Below are positions 15,016 to 23,972 of a DNA stretch of 39,814 nt, in pieces. Origin of the DNA: Desulfobacterales bacterium (GTDB lineage: Bacteria; Desulfobacterota; Desulfobacteria; Desulfobacterales; JAHEIW01); contig JASJAN010000050.1 of the NCBI GenBank assembly GCA_030066985.1, forward strand, positions 1 through 39,814. The letters run 5' to 3'. The number at the start of each line of letters is the position of its first letter. Positions within the stretch are counted from its first letter, which is position 1. Made by a program: the position numbers and the translations under genes. The notes below the pieces were generated by a model. It was not told the origin of the DNA. It made no database searches and saw only the letters and a list, made by a program, of their open reading frames with translations.

Positions 15016-15762
15016 TTATTGGACCAATACAAAATCGGTCTGAACATCACCCCCTAGAATATGCTTTTCAAATACCTGACGCATCTTCTCGGGAGTCATT
15101 TTTTGATATATGACCGGCTCACTGCTGCCGAATTCAACTGTAATGTTAGGCTCATTTTTGCAATGACCAATGCATCCGGCACTGGCCACCTCAATATCTT
15201 GTCGATTTGATTTGGAAATTTCTTCCATCAAGGCGCTCATCACCTGGCGCGCACCGGCGGCAATGCCACAGGTGGACATGTGAACTGTAATTTTAACCTT
15301 CGACACCGGCGAGACAGTGGCCGATTCTTGGAGTTGATCAAAATGCTGGCTGGCGATGGTAGCCACATTTGTCATGAACATCAGCCCCATGCGGGGATCT
15401 GCCTCAAAACATTCCAGGAGGTGATCTTTCTGGATTTGCAGGATTTTGCAGGTTTTGGTGGCACTATAAGCGGAAAGCGCATACTTGAAAGGCGGTACGA
15501 AACTTGACCAGCCCAGCGTCTGCGCAGCAGATATCGCGAAAACAGTGTTTTGCTCCGAAGTGGGGCGGCCCGGCAAATCAAATCGAAGGTGGACCTGTCC
15601 ATCAACGACCAGCCAGATGCGGTCGGCATCATCCCCTTCGGCAAACAGTTTTTCTTCAAAGAGATATTGCTTTTCCTGCCCGCTTTTACCGGCAGCATTT
15701 AACTGATCCTGATTGAATCCCTTGAAGATGTCGACCTTCTTTAAAAAGTCCAGACCACCCAT
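15016..15762 (-). CDS. Cyclic-nucleotide-binding domain fused to thioredoxin-like ferredoxin domain
   Basis: A 248-residue two-domain protein. Residues 1-145 are a cyclic-nucleotide-binding fold (LFAEGDDADRIWLVVDGQVHL, GWSSFVPPFKYALSAYS) like the neighbouring gene. Residues about 155-248 resemble the thioredoxin-like [2Fe-2S] domain of NuoE/HndB-type proteins: HMSTCGIAAGARQVM (Cys165) and SAGCIGHCKNEP (Cys197, Cys201). Only three of the four usual cysteines are present; the fourth position after Cys165 is Gly170. This suits a redox-responsive sensor or an electron-transfer accessory of the Rnf system. ATG is preceded by GAGGAGG. It sits between rnfB and the rest of the rnf genes on the same strand. 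Confidence 0.83.
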   Translation of the reverse strand: MGGLDFLKKVDIFKGFNQDQLNAAGKSGQEKQYLFEEKLFAEGDDADRIWLVVDGQVHLRFDLPGRPTSEQNTVFAISAAQTLGWSSFVPPFKYALSAYSATKTCKILQIQKDHLLECFEADPRMGLMFMTNVATIASQHFDQLQESATVSPVSKVKITVHMSTCGIAAGARQVMSALMEEISKSNRQDIEVASAGCIGHCKNEPNITVEFGSSEPVIYQKMTPEKMRQVFEKHILGGDVQTDFVLVQ

Positions 15763-15850
15763 GAGGTCCTCCTCATTCCGTGTTCGATGCTTTCAATTTT
15801 TTTTAATTTGATTGCTTTTATATTTTGTATTAGCTGTTCCTAGTTTTATA

Positions 15851-16040
15851 GATTCAGCGTTCAGGGTTCAAGGGTTCCGGGTTGAGCAGTTCTGACCGCT
15901 GGCCGCTCCGCTTCTGGTAACTAGCTGGCTATCGGTCTTTCGTCACTATATCTAAGCCAGTAACCAAAAGCTAGTTGCCGTGTTTGAGTTCGCAACACCA
16001 AACACCAACGCATAACCTTTGAACCTTTAAACCCTGAACC
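15851..16040. repeat. Composite GGTTCAAGG repeat block between rnfB and the sensor gene
   Basis: The left edge has AGCGTTCAGGGTTCAAGGGTTCCGGG units and the right edge the reverse-complement family (ACCTTTGAACC, TTTAAACCC, TGAACCTTC). In between are TGGTAACTAGCTGGCT- and AGCCAGTAACC-like stretches that can also pair. It occupies most of the 281-bp gap after rnfB, so it may form a large hairpin separating rnfB from the downstream genes. Confidence 0.65.
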
Positions 16041-16043
16041 TTC

Positions 16044-18161
16044 TTAGGCTGCCTCCCCCAATTTGTTTTTTGTTGTCGGGTGCGGAGGGGTGCTTACCGC
16101 TCCGTCCGGGTCATAGCATGTCAGACAGCATGAAAGACAGCGATTGCTTTCACCCGCGGCGGCATCTCGTGACAGCACCTGATCGACTTCAATAAAAGAA
16201 TGGATGCGCTCCTGCACCTCCAGCTCCGGCATCGGCGCTCTGGTATTTTTGACAATCCCGTCTACCTGGTCAAATAGGGTTTCGGCGATCAGATCACTGT
16301 TTAATTCATTATTTTGGGCTTTTACTTCCTGCCCCATGATAAACTGGTGAATCGAGCGGGCAGCCCTTCGTCCGCCGCCAATCGCTGACACCACCAGAGA
16401 CGGACCCGTGGCGGCATCACCGGCGGCAAACAAATACGGGATATTGGACTGCAGGGTGTCCGGATCCACATCGATGGTATTCCAGCGTGTGGTATTCAGA
16501 TCAGCCAGGCGTTTCTGCGTGCGCTCGGTAAACGAAACATCCGGGGATTGGCCGATGGCCGTAATCACCATATCGGTTTGCAGTAGGGTTTCAGAGCCTT
16601 CGATGGGCACCGGCCGGCGCCTGCCGCTTGCGTCGGGTTCGCCGAGCTCCATCTTTAGATACTCAAGATGGGTGGCATGGCCGTCATCATCAGCGATGAT
16701 TTTCGTTGGCGCCGCCAGAAATTGAAACTCAACCCCTTCATGCTCGGCCGCGTCAATTTCGACCTCATTGGCCGGCATCTCCCCGCGGGTGCGTCGATAA
16801 ACGATATAGACCTTTTTGGCTCCCATACGAATGAGATTGCGGGTACAGTCGATGGCCGTATTGCCCCCGCCGATAATCGCGGCTGTTTTGCCAATGGGAA
16901 GCTTTTCGCCACTGGCCAGGCGCGACAGAAAATCAATTCCGGTATAGCAGCCTTTGAGATCTTCTCCCTCCACCCGCAAGCTGGCATCCTTCCAGGCGCC
17001 GATGCCCATGAAAATGGCATCAAAGCCGGATGCGACCAAAGAGCTGAGGTCAAAATCATGACCGAATTTCACATTGGTGTGAAAATCGACGCCCAAATCG
17101 AGAATGCTTTCGATTTCCCAATCCAGGACCGCTTTGGGCAGGCGATATTCAGGTATACCATAGCGCAGCATGCCCCCCATTTTGGGCATGGCTTCAAAAA
17201 TATTGACCTGATGGCCCAGGCGCCTGAGAAAAAAGGCACAGGTGAGTCCAGCCGGCCCACCGCCGATAACTGCAACGCGCTTGCGCGTATCGGGGGCTGT
17301 CGGTATCGGTAGGCGATCGCCGGAATTCATTTCATAATCAGCGACAAAGCGCTTCAACTGATTAATGGACACCGGTTCATCTTCAATTCCCCGGCGGCAG
17401 TTTTCTTCGCAGGGGTGCGGGCATACCCGCCCACAGGACAACAGAAACGGGTTTCGCTCTCGGATAGTATTGACAGCGCCCTCATAGTCGCCCTCACGAA
17501 TCTGGGCGATATATTGGGGTATGTCGATTTCAGCGGGACAGGTCTGACGGCAGGGCGCCAGCCGATCGCTGCTGCGATTAAAATGCATCAGGCGCTCAGA
17601 CATGGTTTTAACCTTCATGACATATTTGGGGCAAACCGTTTCGCAAGCGCCGCAACCGACACATTTTTCTTCAATCACCTCCGGGTATCCGTGGGGGCCC
17701 ATTTTGAGCGCATTGAACTGGCAGGCGTCGATGCAGTCGCCCAGTCCAATGCATCCGACAGTGCAAGCCCGTTGGCCGCCGGATAAAACTGCCTGGGCTC
17801 GGCAGGTATTGACCCCCAGATAGACAAATTTGTCTGCAGCGCGTTCGCCCCCGCTGCAAGGGTTATAGGATTTTGGGGGCTCAGCCAGACCGACTTCCAC
17901 TCCCATAACAGCGGCGGCGTTGGCAGCTGATTCAGGGCCGCCGACGATACAAACACTGGGGTCCGCTTCGCCTGCGACAACAGCGACAGCTGCAGCGGAA
18001 CACCCGGCATAACCGCAACCGCCGCAATTGGCGCCTGCAAAAGTGGCTTCCACACGGGCAATACGTGGATCTTCATATACATAAAAAACACGGGATGCCG
18101 CTGTTAAAATTGCAGCGCAAACCATTCCCAGGCCCAACATAAAAAAAATACTTGCAATCAT
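16044..18161 (-). CDS. rnfB: RnfB fused to GltD/NfnB-like FAD-NAD(P)H oxidoreductase
   Basis: A 705-residue fusion. Residues 1-185 are RnfB: an N-terminal membrane helix, the Fe-S (FeS/DUF4) domain with Cys46, Cys49, Cys54, Cys71, and two [4Fe-4S] motifs (Cys133/137/143/147 and Cys167/170/173/177). Residues about 198-705 are like the small subunit of glutamate synthase or NfnB. They comprise an N-terminal Cys-rich part (Cys204, 208, 243, 247, 251, 255), the FAD motif VAVIGGGPAGL (about 297-306), the NAD(P)H motif GGGNTAID (431-438) with downstream YRR that suggests NADPH, and FAAGDA plus a C-terminal FAD segment. A second Cys cluster NRCLSCCLTC is near the C-terminus. ATG at 18161 follows AAGGAGA at four bases. 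RnfB normally accepts electrons from ferredoxin; here it gains its own flavoprotein. Confidence 0.93.
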   Translation of the reverse strand: MIASIFFMLGLGMVCAAILTAASRVFYVYEDPRIARVEATFAGANCGGCGYAGCSAAAVAVVAGEADPSVCIVGGPESAANAAAVMGVEVGLAEPPKSYNPCSGGERAADKFVYLGVNTCRAQAVLSGGQRACTVGCIGLGDCIDACQFNALKMGPHGYPEVIEEKCVGCGACETVCPKYVMKVKTMSERLMHFNRSSDRLAPCRQTCPAEIDIPQYIAQIREGDYEGAVNTIRERNPFLLSCGRVCPHPCEENCRRGIEDEPVSINQLKRFVADYEMNSGDRLPIPTAPDTRKRVAVIGGGPAGLTCAFFLRRLGHQVNIFEAMPKMGGMLRYGIPEYRLPKAVLDWEIESILDLGVDFHTNVKFGHDFDLSSLVASGFDAIFMGIGAWKDASLRVEGEDLKGCYTGIDFLSRLASGEKLPIGKTAAIIGGGNTAIDCTRNLIRMGAKKVYIVYRRTRGEMPANEVEIDAAEHEGVEFQFLAAPTKIIADDDGHATHLEYLKMELGEPDASGRRRPVPIEGSETLLQTDMVITAIGQSPDVSFTERTQKRLADLNTTRWNTIDVDPDTLQSNIPYLFAAGDAATGPSLVVSAIGGGRRAARSIHQFIMGQEVKAQNNELNSDLIAETLFDQVDGIVKNTRAPMPELEVQERIHSFIEVDQVLSRDAAAGESNRCLSCCLTCYDPDGAVSTPPHPTTKNKLGEAA

Positions 18162-18390
18162 CGCATCTCCTTGCCGATTCTCCTGCTGTATCAAATCGAC
18201 CACAGTGCAACATATCGGTTCGACATTTGGTTCCGTTTAAAAAAGGGTTTTAATTATCATCTCAGGCTCATATTTTCAAGTATGTTTCATCATTTTTTTG
18301 CAATATTATCCATATTCTTGACGATCGGGGAGGTTACTTCATCAGGAGTTATGGGTTGGAGGGTACAAGATGGCAGATCGGTTGATTAAT

Positions 18391-18450
18391 CGAGGACGAG
18401 GACGACGACGAGGACGAGGACGAAAGTATTATGCACCCATCGTCCTCGTA
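18391..18450. repeat. GAGGACGA microsatellite-like inverted repeat
   Basis: A run of CGAGGACGA/GACGACGA units (18391-18424) is followed, after about 16 bases, by the complementary CGTCCTCGTAC. It lies in the 356-bp gap between rnfB and the radical SAM gene. The part from 18162 to 18390 should hold the rnfB promoter, but no convincing match was seen. Confidence 0.65.
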
Positions 18451-18494
18451 CTTGGTAGTTTACCATATTGTAACCTTTCAGGACTGTAAACACC

Positions 18495-18533
18495 CAGATT
18501 CAGACCTCTGACCTCTGTCATCTGTCATCTGAT
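18495..18533. repeat. GTCATCT/CTGACCT short repeat overlapping a gene end
   Basis: Units ACCTCTG, ACCTCTG, TCATCTG, TCATCTG, ATGG in tandem. On the minus strand the last codons and the TGA stop of the radical SAM gene at 18518 fall inside this repeat, so the repeat supplies the end of the protein. Confidence 0.6.
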
Positions 18534-20251
18534 GGCTGGTTACAAATTCCGCAAATCTGGCAGGTATCGACGCGGCAAGTTGGAGAGGGTTTGGCGCTGG
18601 TGGCACGCCGATATTCGGTTTGCAGATAGGATTTTTTGATTCCCTGATCCAAAAAATCCCAGGGCAGGTGCTCATCGAGGTCGCGCTCGCGCAGAACATA
18701 AAAATCCGGGTTGATCGATACGACTTTGAGGGTACGGGCCCAGTTGCCCTTATGGGTGTGCGCCAGAGAAAGGATATCGGCAACCCTGCGATCGCCCCGG
18801 GAAAAAAGCGCCTGGATGTAGGCCCAGCGCGGTATGTCCGAATGGACCCGCAAATTGGGGACTTTTTTTAATTCGTTTTTAATTTTGGCGATCTTTTTTT
18901 TCAGATCGCCGGTTTCCGCCATGGCCACCCATTGAAATGGGGTAAAGGGTTTGGGGACAAAGCAGTTTAAGCTGATGGTGATGTCACCGATTCGGTTTTG
19001 GGCTCGGCTGGCTTTCAAGAAACGGTGCTTGATGCGTTTGCTCAAATGGATGATGGCCTCGACATCATCGTTGGTCTCGGTGGGCAGACCGATCATAAAA
19101 TACAATTTGAGATTCGGAATGCCGTGGGCTACCAGGTTATCGACAGCCGCCAGAATGGCGTCTTCGGTGATGCCTTTATTAATCACCTTGCGCATGCGCT
19201 CAGAGCCGGCATCCGGCGCAATGGTGGCGGTTTTGGCATCACTGTGCTTGAGAACCGACAATAACTGCGGAGATAAACCGTCGGCCCTCAGAGAGCTGAA
19301 CGATATGCGCAAATCTTTGTCCAGGTATTGGCCGCACAAGTCACTCAATCCCGGAAGATCGGAAACAGCAGCTCCCACCAGACCGATGCGGTCTGTTTGG
19401 GATATTCCCTGATCGATATCTTCGGTCAGCGCTGAAATCGGCCTGAAACGCGGGGGGCGATAGATATATCCGGCGGCGCAAAACCGACAACCGTGGGGGC
19501 AGCCGCGGGCGACCTCCACCAGATGGGTCTGCTCAAAGGCCGTATCCGGCGTTAATATGGTGCTGCAGGTGGCAGTTTGGGCCAGGTCTTTTAGGTACAT
19601 CCGTTTTACGGAAGGTGGAGCGGCTTTTTGGGAATGAAATGCAGCGATCGTGCCGTCAGGGTGATAATCGACCTCGTAGAATGCCGGGACATATGCACCC
19701 GGGACATCGGAGGCAATTTTCTTGAGCATGCGACGCCGCTTGTTTCCGGGTTCGAAAGCCTCCAGAAAACGCGGAATAATCGCCTCAGCCTCACCGATAA
19801 AGAAACAGTCAAAAAAAGCCGCTATCGGCTCCGGATTTAAGAAACTGGCAACACCGCCGGCGATCAGCAGCGGATGTTGGTCACTTCTCTGATCGGCTTG
19901 CAAGGGCAGACCGATATTTTCAAGAATGGACAGAATATGGGGATAATCATTTTCAAAAGACAGCGAAAAAGCAATGACATCGGTATCAGTCAAACGTTTT
20001 CCGGATTCGACGGTTTTGATGATCGAGGGTGTCTTACGGGAAGGCTCCGGCAGAAAGGCCCGTTCGCAGACGACATGGTCATATGTATTTAACAGACGGT
20101 AGACACTTTGAAAACCCAGGTTGGACATGCCCACATGGTAACGATTCGGATAGACGAGGGCAAAACGGACGCGCCCGCGCCAGGATTTGTGTATGGCGCC
20201 GATCTCGGTATCCTGCGGGCGCTTTTTGGATTTTGGAGGCCTTGCTGCCAT
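18518..20251 (-). CDS. Radical SAM protein with N-terminal B12-binding-like domain
   Basis: A 577-residue protein. The N-terminal 200 residues have the Rossmann-like pattern of B12-binding radical SAM proteins (FALVYPNRYHVGMSNLGFQSVY, DVIAFSLSFENDYPHIL, LLIAGGVASFLNPEP, FFIGEAE), though no DxHxxG cobalamin motif is seen. The radical SAM site is RGCPHGCRFCAAGY with Cys251, Cys255, Cys258. C-terminal cysteines CRVDTCQICGIC may bind another cluster. The layout matches a widespread radical SAM family of unassigned function whose homologues are sometimes fused to a small partner domain. The final residues PSDDR and stop lie inside a short tandem repeat, so the C-terminus may be altered. It is on the same strand as, and between, the rnf and dcw regions. 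Confidence 0.85.
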   Translation of the reverse strand: MAARPPKSKKRPQDTEIGAIHKSWRGRVRFALVYPNRYHVGMSNLGFQSVYRLLNTYDHVVCERAFLPEPSRKTPSIIKTVESGKRLTDTDVIAFSLSFENDYPHILSILENIGLPLQADQRSDQHPLLIAGGVASFLNPEPIAAFFDCFFIGEAEAIIPRFLEAFEPGNKRRRMLKKIASDVPGAYVPAFYEVDYHPDGTIAAFHSQKAAPPSVKRMYLKDLAQTATCSTILTPDTAFEQTHLVEVARGCPHGCRFCAAGYIYRPPRFRPISALTEDIDQGISQTDRIGLVGAAVSDLPGLSDLCGQYLDKDLRISFSSLRADGLSPQLLSVLKHSDAKTATIAPDAGSERMRKVINKGITEDAILAAVDNLVAHGIPNLKLYFMIGLPTETNDDVEAIIHLSKRIKHRFLKASRAQNRIGDITISLNCFVPKPFTPFQWVAMAETGDLKKKIAKIKNELKKVPNLRVHSDIPRWAYIQALFSRGDRRVADILSLAHTHKGNWARTLKVVSINPDFYVLRERDLDEHLPWDFLDQGIKKSYLQTEYRRATSAKPSPTCRVDTCQICGICNQPSDDR

Positions 20252-20557
20252 GAGTTTGTCCGTTGTCCGTCTCAGGGGGTTAGTGACCTAAATCGACGGT
20301 GATTTGAGTTCACCTTGCTGGCGATGTTTCCCCACATCAGGAGCTGCTGTTACGACCTATGTGGACCATACGCTTAACATGCGGCATTTTGACGCACAGT
20401 CAATATTCAATCTGTGGTCTTTAAAAGGACCTAGCTCGCCGCATCAAGAACGATTGCCGGGCGGTGCAATGGTTCAATTTAAGCTAACGTCAGCTCCTGC
20501 TCAAATCAATTGATTTCGCCTAACCTTGACCTTCAACGGACAACGGAAATTGGTGCC
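20252..20557. other. 306-bp gap between ftsZ and radical SAM gene, bordered by inverted repeat
   Basis: No gene is supported here; an open frame at 20304-20513 on the plus strand lacks a recognisable product or ribosome-binding site. Perfect 12-base arms TCCGTTGTCCGT (20259-20270) and ACGGACAACGGA (20536-20547) bound the region in inverted orientation. No terminator for the dcw operon was recognised after ftsZ. Confidence 0.55.
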
Positions 20558-21748
20558 CTAATCCGCCTTGCGTCTCATAAAAGTCGGCACGTCCAACTCG
20601 GAATCTTCCACGCTCAGCCCCTGGGGACCGCGGTAGAGGGCCCCGCTGGATTCCCCCACGGCCTTTTGCTGGCGGATAAAAGTGGGCTCTTCGTAATCAA
20701 TGATGTCTCTTTCCAGGTCATCCGGTGTAATATCGCGTACTTTGCCTCTTAACGGCAGCTCAACCGCATTGCTGGGCATCTGCTGCATTTCCGGTTCAGC
20801 GCCGATGCCGGTTGCAATAACGGTGACGCGCATTTCATCATCCAGGCTGTCGTCGATGGAGGTGCCCCAGAAGATGTCGGCATCATCGCCGACTTCGTCG
20901 TGGATCCTTTCGGAGGCTTCGGCCACTTCCTCAAATTCCATATCGCTGGTGCTGGTGATATTCATCAGCACGCCCTTGGCCCCGGCAATGGGCAAATCTT
21001 CCAGCAAGGGGTGCGACATGGCGCGTTCGGCGGCCTCGACCGCGCGGTTTTCACCGGAGGAAATCCCGATGCCCATAATGGCCAGTCCGGCTTTGGACAT
21101 CGTGGTTCTCACATCTGCAAAATCCAGATTGACCAGTCCGGGCATCATAATCAGGTCGGTGATGCCCTTGACCGAGTGCAACAGGATTTCATCGGCTTTT
21201 AAAAACATATCCATCAGTTTGGCTTTCTTGGGCGCCAGACCGCGCAACCGATCATTGGGTATACTGATGGCGGTGTCGACGACTCTTTTCAAGCTGTCGA
21301 TACCATCCTCAGCCAGCATGGTTCGTTTTTTGCCCTCAAACGCAAATGGCTTGGTGACCACTGCTACCGTTAAAGCGCCTAAATCCTTACAGATTTCGGC
21401 AATAACCGGTGCAGCTCCGGTTCCGGTTCCACCGCCAAATCCGGCGGTGATAAACACCATGTGGCTGTCGACCAGCGCCGCTCGCAGGGCCTCTTCACTT
21501 TCAAGCGCCGCATCGCGGCCAATCTGGGGGTTTGCGCCCGCTCCAAGCCCTTCGGTCAGTTGTTCGCCGATTTGAATTTTGACCGGTGCCATGGACATTT
21601 CAAGCGCTTGACTGTCGGTATTGGCGGCAATAAACTTAACACCTTGCAAATGAGATGCAATCATATTGTTGATGGCGTTACCGCCCGCACCGCCGACTCC
21701 AATTACCTTAATTTTTGCTGATTTTTCTTGGTCCACATAGGTAAACAT
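20558..21748 (-). CDS. ftsZ: Cell division GTPase FtsZ
   Basis: A 396-residue tubulin homologue. It starts KIKVIGVGGAGGNAINNMI and carries the GTP-binding tubulin signature GGGTGTG at 105-111. The T7 loop region DFADVRTTMS and the C-terminal peptide DVPTFMRRKAD, which in other bacteria docks FtsA, are present. It polymerises into the Z-ring at midcell. ATG is preceded by GGAGG. It is the last gene of the dcw cluster, 96 bases after ftsA, with a repeat in that gap. Confidence 0.98.
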   Translation of the reverse strand: MFTYVDQEKSAKIKVIGVGGAGGNAINNMIASHLQGVKFIAANTDSQALEMSMAPVKIQIGEQLTEGLGAGANPQIGRDAALESEEALRAALVDSHMVFITAGFGGGTGTGAAPVIAEICKDLGALTVAVVTKPFAFEGKKRTMLAEDGIDSLKRVVDTAISIPNDRLRGLAPKKAKLMDMFLKADEILLHSVKGITDLIMMPGLVNLDFADVRTTMSKAGLAIMGIGISSGENRAVEAAERAMSHPLLEDLPIAGAKGVLMNITSTSDMEFEEVAEASERIHDEVGDDADIFWGTSIDDSLDDEMRVTVIATGIGAEPEMQQMPSNAVELPLRGKVRDITPDDLERDIIDYEEPTFIRQQKAVGESSGALYRGPQGLSVEDSELDVPTFMRRKAD

Positions 21749-21765
21749 TTTTTTCCTCCATAAAG

Positions 21766-21843
21766 TTGGGTTAAAGGTTATGGGTTATTAGAATCTATCT
21801 TCAACCGGCTTAGCCGGCTCAACCGGCAACCGGTTAACCAAAA
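21766..21843. repeat. AACCGGC/GGTTATG repeat in the ftsA-ftsZ gap
   Basis: GGGTTAAAGGTTATGGGTTATT units are followed by AACCGGCTTAGCCGG, CTCAACCGGCAACCGGTTAACC units (21801-21840). Several short palindromes (CCGGCT/AGCCGG, AACCGGTT) could form hairpins between the two cistrons. Confidence 0.55.
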
Positions 21844-21844
21844 T

Positions 21845-23065
21845 TTAGACCACATCATTGAACCAGCGTTTCATGCGGGTCATGACGCGGTTAAAAATAT
21901 TTTTATCCCGAATTCTGAATTTGCTAGAGTCCTGGTTGCTTGCTCCATATAGCACCAGCCCTACGCCGGTCGCGTACATGGGGTTGTTGACGACATCCAC
22001 CAGGCCCGTGATAGCACGCGGTTTGCCGATCCGGCAGGGAAGATTGAAAATCGATTCGGCAATTTCATTGACACCTTCTAAAAGCGCCGTCCCGCCGGTG
22101 ATGACGACCCCGGATGGGATCATATTCTCCATTCCGGAGCGCACGATTTCGCGTTGTACCAGCTGGAAGATCTCCTCCATGCGGGGTTCCAAGATCTCAC
22201 CCAGAATTTGGCGAGATAATTTGCGGGGCTCGCGGCCGCCCATGCCGGGCACTTCGATGGTTTCTTCAGGATTGATGTTTTTGGAGACGCAACTGCCGTA
22301 TTTCTTTTTGATTTTTTCAGCTTCGGCATGGGGTGCGCGCAACCCGATGGCGATGTCATTGGTCAGATTATTGCCGCCCAGTGCCAAAACAAAGGTGTGC
22401 TTGATATTGTTCTGGGAAAAGATCGCCAGATCCGTTGTCCCGCCACCCAGGTCCAGTAGGGCGACACCCAGCTCTTTTTCCTCAGCGGTCAAGACGGCCT
22501 CGCCCGATGCCAGTGACTCCAAAACGATATCGCATACATCCAGGCCGGATCGGTTGGCGCATTTGACGATGTTATGGGCGGATGCCACTGCTCCGGTGAC
22601 AATATGAATTTTGGCCTCCAACCGCACGCCGGACATGCCGACCGGATTTTGAATGCCGCGCTCATCATCCACCATATATTCCTGCGGCAAGACGTGAATC
22701 ACCTCGCGATCCATGGGGATGGCCACCGCACGGGCCGCATCGATAACCCGATCGACATCCTGCTCGCCGATCTCATTGCCTTTAACGGCAACGATTCCCC
22801 GGCTGTTAAAGCCGGTAATATGGCCACCGGCAATGCCGGCATAAACCGCCGAAATTTCACAGCCGGCCATCAATTCAGCTTCCTCCACAGCTTTTTTTAT
22901 GGATTCGACTGTCGATTCGATATTGACCACGACCCCTTTGCGCAATCCGATTGAGGGGTTAGTGCCGATGCCGATGATGTTGGCTGAGTTTCCGGATACT
23001 TCGCCAACGACCGAACAAATTTTGGTGGTTCCGATATCAAGACCGACTATTACATCTCCCTGCAT
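21845..23065 (-). CDS. ftsA: Cell division protein FtsA
   Basis: A 406-residue actin-like ATPase that tethers FtsZ to the membrane. The phosphate-1 motif VGLDIGTTKICSVVGE is near the N-terminus, LLDLGGGTTDLAIF is phosphate-2, and GVVITGGTALLEGV is the adenosine motif. The C-terminus NRVMTRMKRWFNDV fits the amphipathic membrane-targeting helix. ATG at 23065 is chosen because AAGGAGG lies six bases upstream, and it comes one base after the ftsQ stop. An in-frame upstream start inside ftsQ would add 22 unrelated residues. Confidence 0.97.
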   Translation of the reverse strand: MQGDVIVGLDIGTTKICSVVGEVSGNSANIIGIGTNPSIGLRKGVVVNIESTVESIKKAVEEAELMAGCEISAVYAGIAGGHITGFNSRGIVAVKGNEIGEQDVDRVIDAARAVAIPMDREVIHVLPQEYMVDDERGIQNPVGMSGVRLEAKIHIVTGAVASAHNIVKCANRSGLDVCDIVLESLASGEAVLTAEEKELGVALLDLGGGTTDLAIFSQNNIKHTFVLALGGNNLTNDIAIGLRAPHAEAEKIKKKYGSCVSKNINPEETIEVPGMGGREPRKLSRQILGEILEPRMEEIFQLVQREIVRSGMENMIPSGVVITGGTALLEGVNEIAESIFNLPCRIGKPRAITGLVDVVNNPMYATGVGLVLYGASNQDSSKFRIRDKNIFNRVMTRMKRWFNDVV

Positions 23066-23066
23066 T

Positions 23067-23972
23067 TCATACCTCCTTGTGGTCCCCGCTCGGAATCTGG
23101 ATGACGGGATTGACCACGATGCGGTTAACATTGTTGAGATCTATGCGATTGAAATCCGGAAAACTTCGCCGCTTTTTGCCATAGGTCAAAATATTTTGGA
23201 ACATACGAAATTTAAGTGGATAATGGTGATACCCCAGAACGACGGTTTTCATTTTTTTAAAGACTTTGAGGGTTATCCCGACTTCGCGATCCACCAGTAT
23301 GTGCTTGATCTGGCGGTTGGTGAGAATACCGCGCGTCTGTTTGCCCATCAGCAGAACCTGCATCACCGCCTCAAAAGGCCTATTGAGCGAGCTCTGCGAT
23401 GCGGAGAGCCGCTCAGAGGCGGTCGGTTGTTGTTTGGTTGCTGTCGCCATGCGGCCGGCGCTGCGCAAGTCGCTCATCTTTAATCCAGTGACTTGCGGTA
23501 AATTGGCCGGATCCGCAGCCGTCCATTCTTTAAATACCTGACCCTGCTCGTTCATCAGGTACTTACGATCCAGTTTGACGATCGCCAATGGTGTATGCTC
23601 ACGAACGCGGATGTAAAGCCCGGAAGGGATTTCACGCCGGATTTCGGCCTCCGCGATCCAGGGATGCGCCATCAGACGTTTGCGGGTCATTGCCAGGTTG
23701 ACCGACAAGATATTGACCCCTTTTTTTACGTCGGCGGCAGCAATAATCTGTTTGGCGCTCAGACGTTGCCCGCCTTCTATTTTCAAGCGTTGGGCTTTGA
23801 AATAGTCACATTGCGTGATGACATCGTGGATCAGCACAAATAAACAGCTGGTCGCCAGCAGAGCCGCAACACCAGCAACCACATAAAAGCCCATTGCCAG
23901 CCGGCGCAAAAATACAAATCGGCGTTTTTTTTTGGCGCCTTTACGATAGTTTTTGCGTGGTTTTCGTCCCAT
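23067..23972 (-). CDS. ftsQ: Cell division protein FtsQ
   Basis: A 301-residue bitopic inner-membrane protein: a very basic N-terminus (RKPRKNYRKGAKKKRR), one membrane helix (about residues 28-50), then a POTRA domain (YFKAQRLKIEGGQRLSAKQI...VNLAMTRKRLMAHPWIAEAEIRREIPSGLYIRVREHTPLAIV) and the FtsQ domain. An insert of low complexity (about residues 160-195, rich in Ser, Ala, Gln) is less conserved. It links FtsB/FtsL to the divisome. It follows murC directly, without murB or ddl in between. Confidence 0.92.
   Translation of the reverse strand: MGRKPRKNYRKGAKKKRRFVFLRRLAMGFYVVAGVAALLATSCLFVLIHDVITQCDYFKAQRLKIEGGQRLSAKQIIAAADVKKGVNILSVNLAMTRKRLMAHPWIAEAEIRREIPSGLYIRVREHTPLAIVKLDRKYLMNEQGQVFKEWTAADPANLPQVTGLKMSDLRSAGRMATATKQQPTASERLSASQSSLNRPFEAVMQVLLMGKQTRGILTNRQIKHILVDREVGITLKVFKKMKTVVLGYHHYPLKFRMFQNILTYGKKRRSFPDFNRIDLNNVNRIVVNPVIQIPSGDHKEV

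Noticed and set aside
18391-18450. Possible CRISPR-like array
   Set aside because: Units are 6-9 bases with no unique spacers of constant length; this is a microsatellite-type repeat. The same applies to the other repeat blocks.
20700-21575. 291-codon open frame antisense to ftsZ
   Set aside because: It is the mirror of a highly conserved gene with strong codon bias; its composition (Ser/Pro/Met-rich) is typical of a shadow frame.
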